Shown here one piece after another: positions 5,000-5,118 of a stretch of 5,118 nt of DNA. How positions within the stretch are numbered: position 1 is the stretch's first letter; each line of letters opens with the position of its first letter. The notes below the pieces were generated by a model, which saw only the letters and a program-made list of their open reading frames with translations, had not been told where the DNA came from and searched no databases. The DNA comes from Patescibacteria group bacterium (GTDB taxonomy: Bacteria > Patescibacteriota > Gracilibacteria > BD1-5 > UBA2023), in NCBI GenBank assembly GCA_030836665.1, contig JAUPLX010000083.1:1-5118 (forward strand), given 5' to 3'. The translations under genes were made by a program, and so were the position numbers.

Positions 5000-5118
5000 A
5001 TGGCACAGTACTTCCTTTCCCTTCTCGGTTCCCTATTGGACGTTACCGATACGGTCATTTATAAACGAATAGCTGAAATTACCGAAAGGGAGCGGATCGA
5101 CCGAAATTTCCTCTTCTT
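5000..5118 (+). CDS. Hypothetical protein, N-terminal 39 residues (3' end outside window)
   Basis: ATG 5000 opens a frame that is uninterrupted to the window edge. It begins MAQYFLSLLGSLLDVTDTV and continues with a charged stretch containing AEITERERIDRNF. The first 12 or so residues are moderately hydrophobic, but they lack a leading basic residue and soon give way to acidic ones, so an amphipathic helix is more likely than a signal peptide. I recognise no family from this much sequence. Support comes from its place downstream of a -10-like TATACT in a divergent intergenic region. No Shine-Dalgarno sequence is present (GTTCTTTTC precedes the ATG). Confidence 0.55.
   Translation, partial: MAQYFLSLLGSLLDVTDTVIYKRIAEITERERIDRNFLF

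Noticed and set aside
1..5118. tRNA, rRNA, CRISPR array or insertion sequence
   Set aside because: I saw no cloverleaf, rRNA-like block, spaced direct repeats, or transposase motif with terminal repeats.

Overview
The window reads as bacterial DNA from a lineage that uses UGA as a glycine codon (genetic code 25), which points to the Gracilibacteria/Absconditabacteria side of the Patescibacteria (CPR). Under the standard code, three of the six genes would be interrupted by TGA, always with the same frame resuming at once. Read with TGA as Gly they become whole proteins: a PEP-utilising swivelling domain with its Gly-Gly-x-x-Ser-His motif restored, a secreted Cys-rich protein with its signal segment restored, and a 390-residue membrane rhodanese that would otherwise break into three pieces. 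All five gene ends in the window use TAA or TAG, never TGA, and tryptophan is written TGG throughout. GC content is about 55% by eye from a few lines, which I believe is high for this group. The phylum assignment is an inference from the code; no rRNA or tRNA is present.

Layout. Positions 1-902 (+) hold the C-terminal part of a PEP-utilising enzyme, ending shortly after its phosphohistidine domain. A 63-base gap with a possible promoter leads to a two-gene unit on the + strand: a secreted or membrane-anchored Cys-rich helical protein (966-1880), then, after 10 bases, a membrane protein with an extracytoplasmic rhodanese domain (1891-3063). A 66-base convergent gap with a weak hairpin follows. 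On the - strand lie radA (4793 to 3444) and, 17 bases further on, a small lipoprotein-like gene (3426 to 3130), probably co-transcribed. The 206 bases between radA and the last gene (5000 onward, +, cut by the window edge) form a divergent regulatory region with a good radA promoter and two perfect 14-bp palindromes whose centres are 42 bp apart.

How the genes may work together. RadA is a conserved recombination and fork-repair ATPase. The two-gene unit encodes two envelope proteins rich in thiol chemistry, one with five likely disulfide pairs and one with an exposed rhodanese cysteine, which hints at a joint role in envelope sulfur or disulfide handling; this is speculative. None of the five gene starts has a clear Shine-Dalgarno sequence, and the bases just before most ATGs are pyrimidine-rich.
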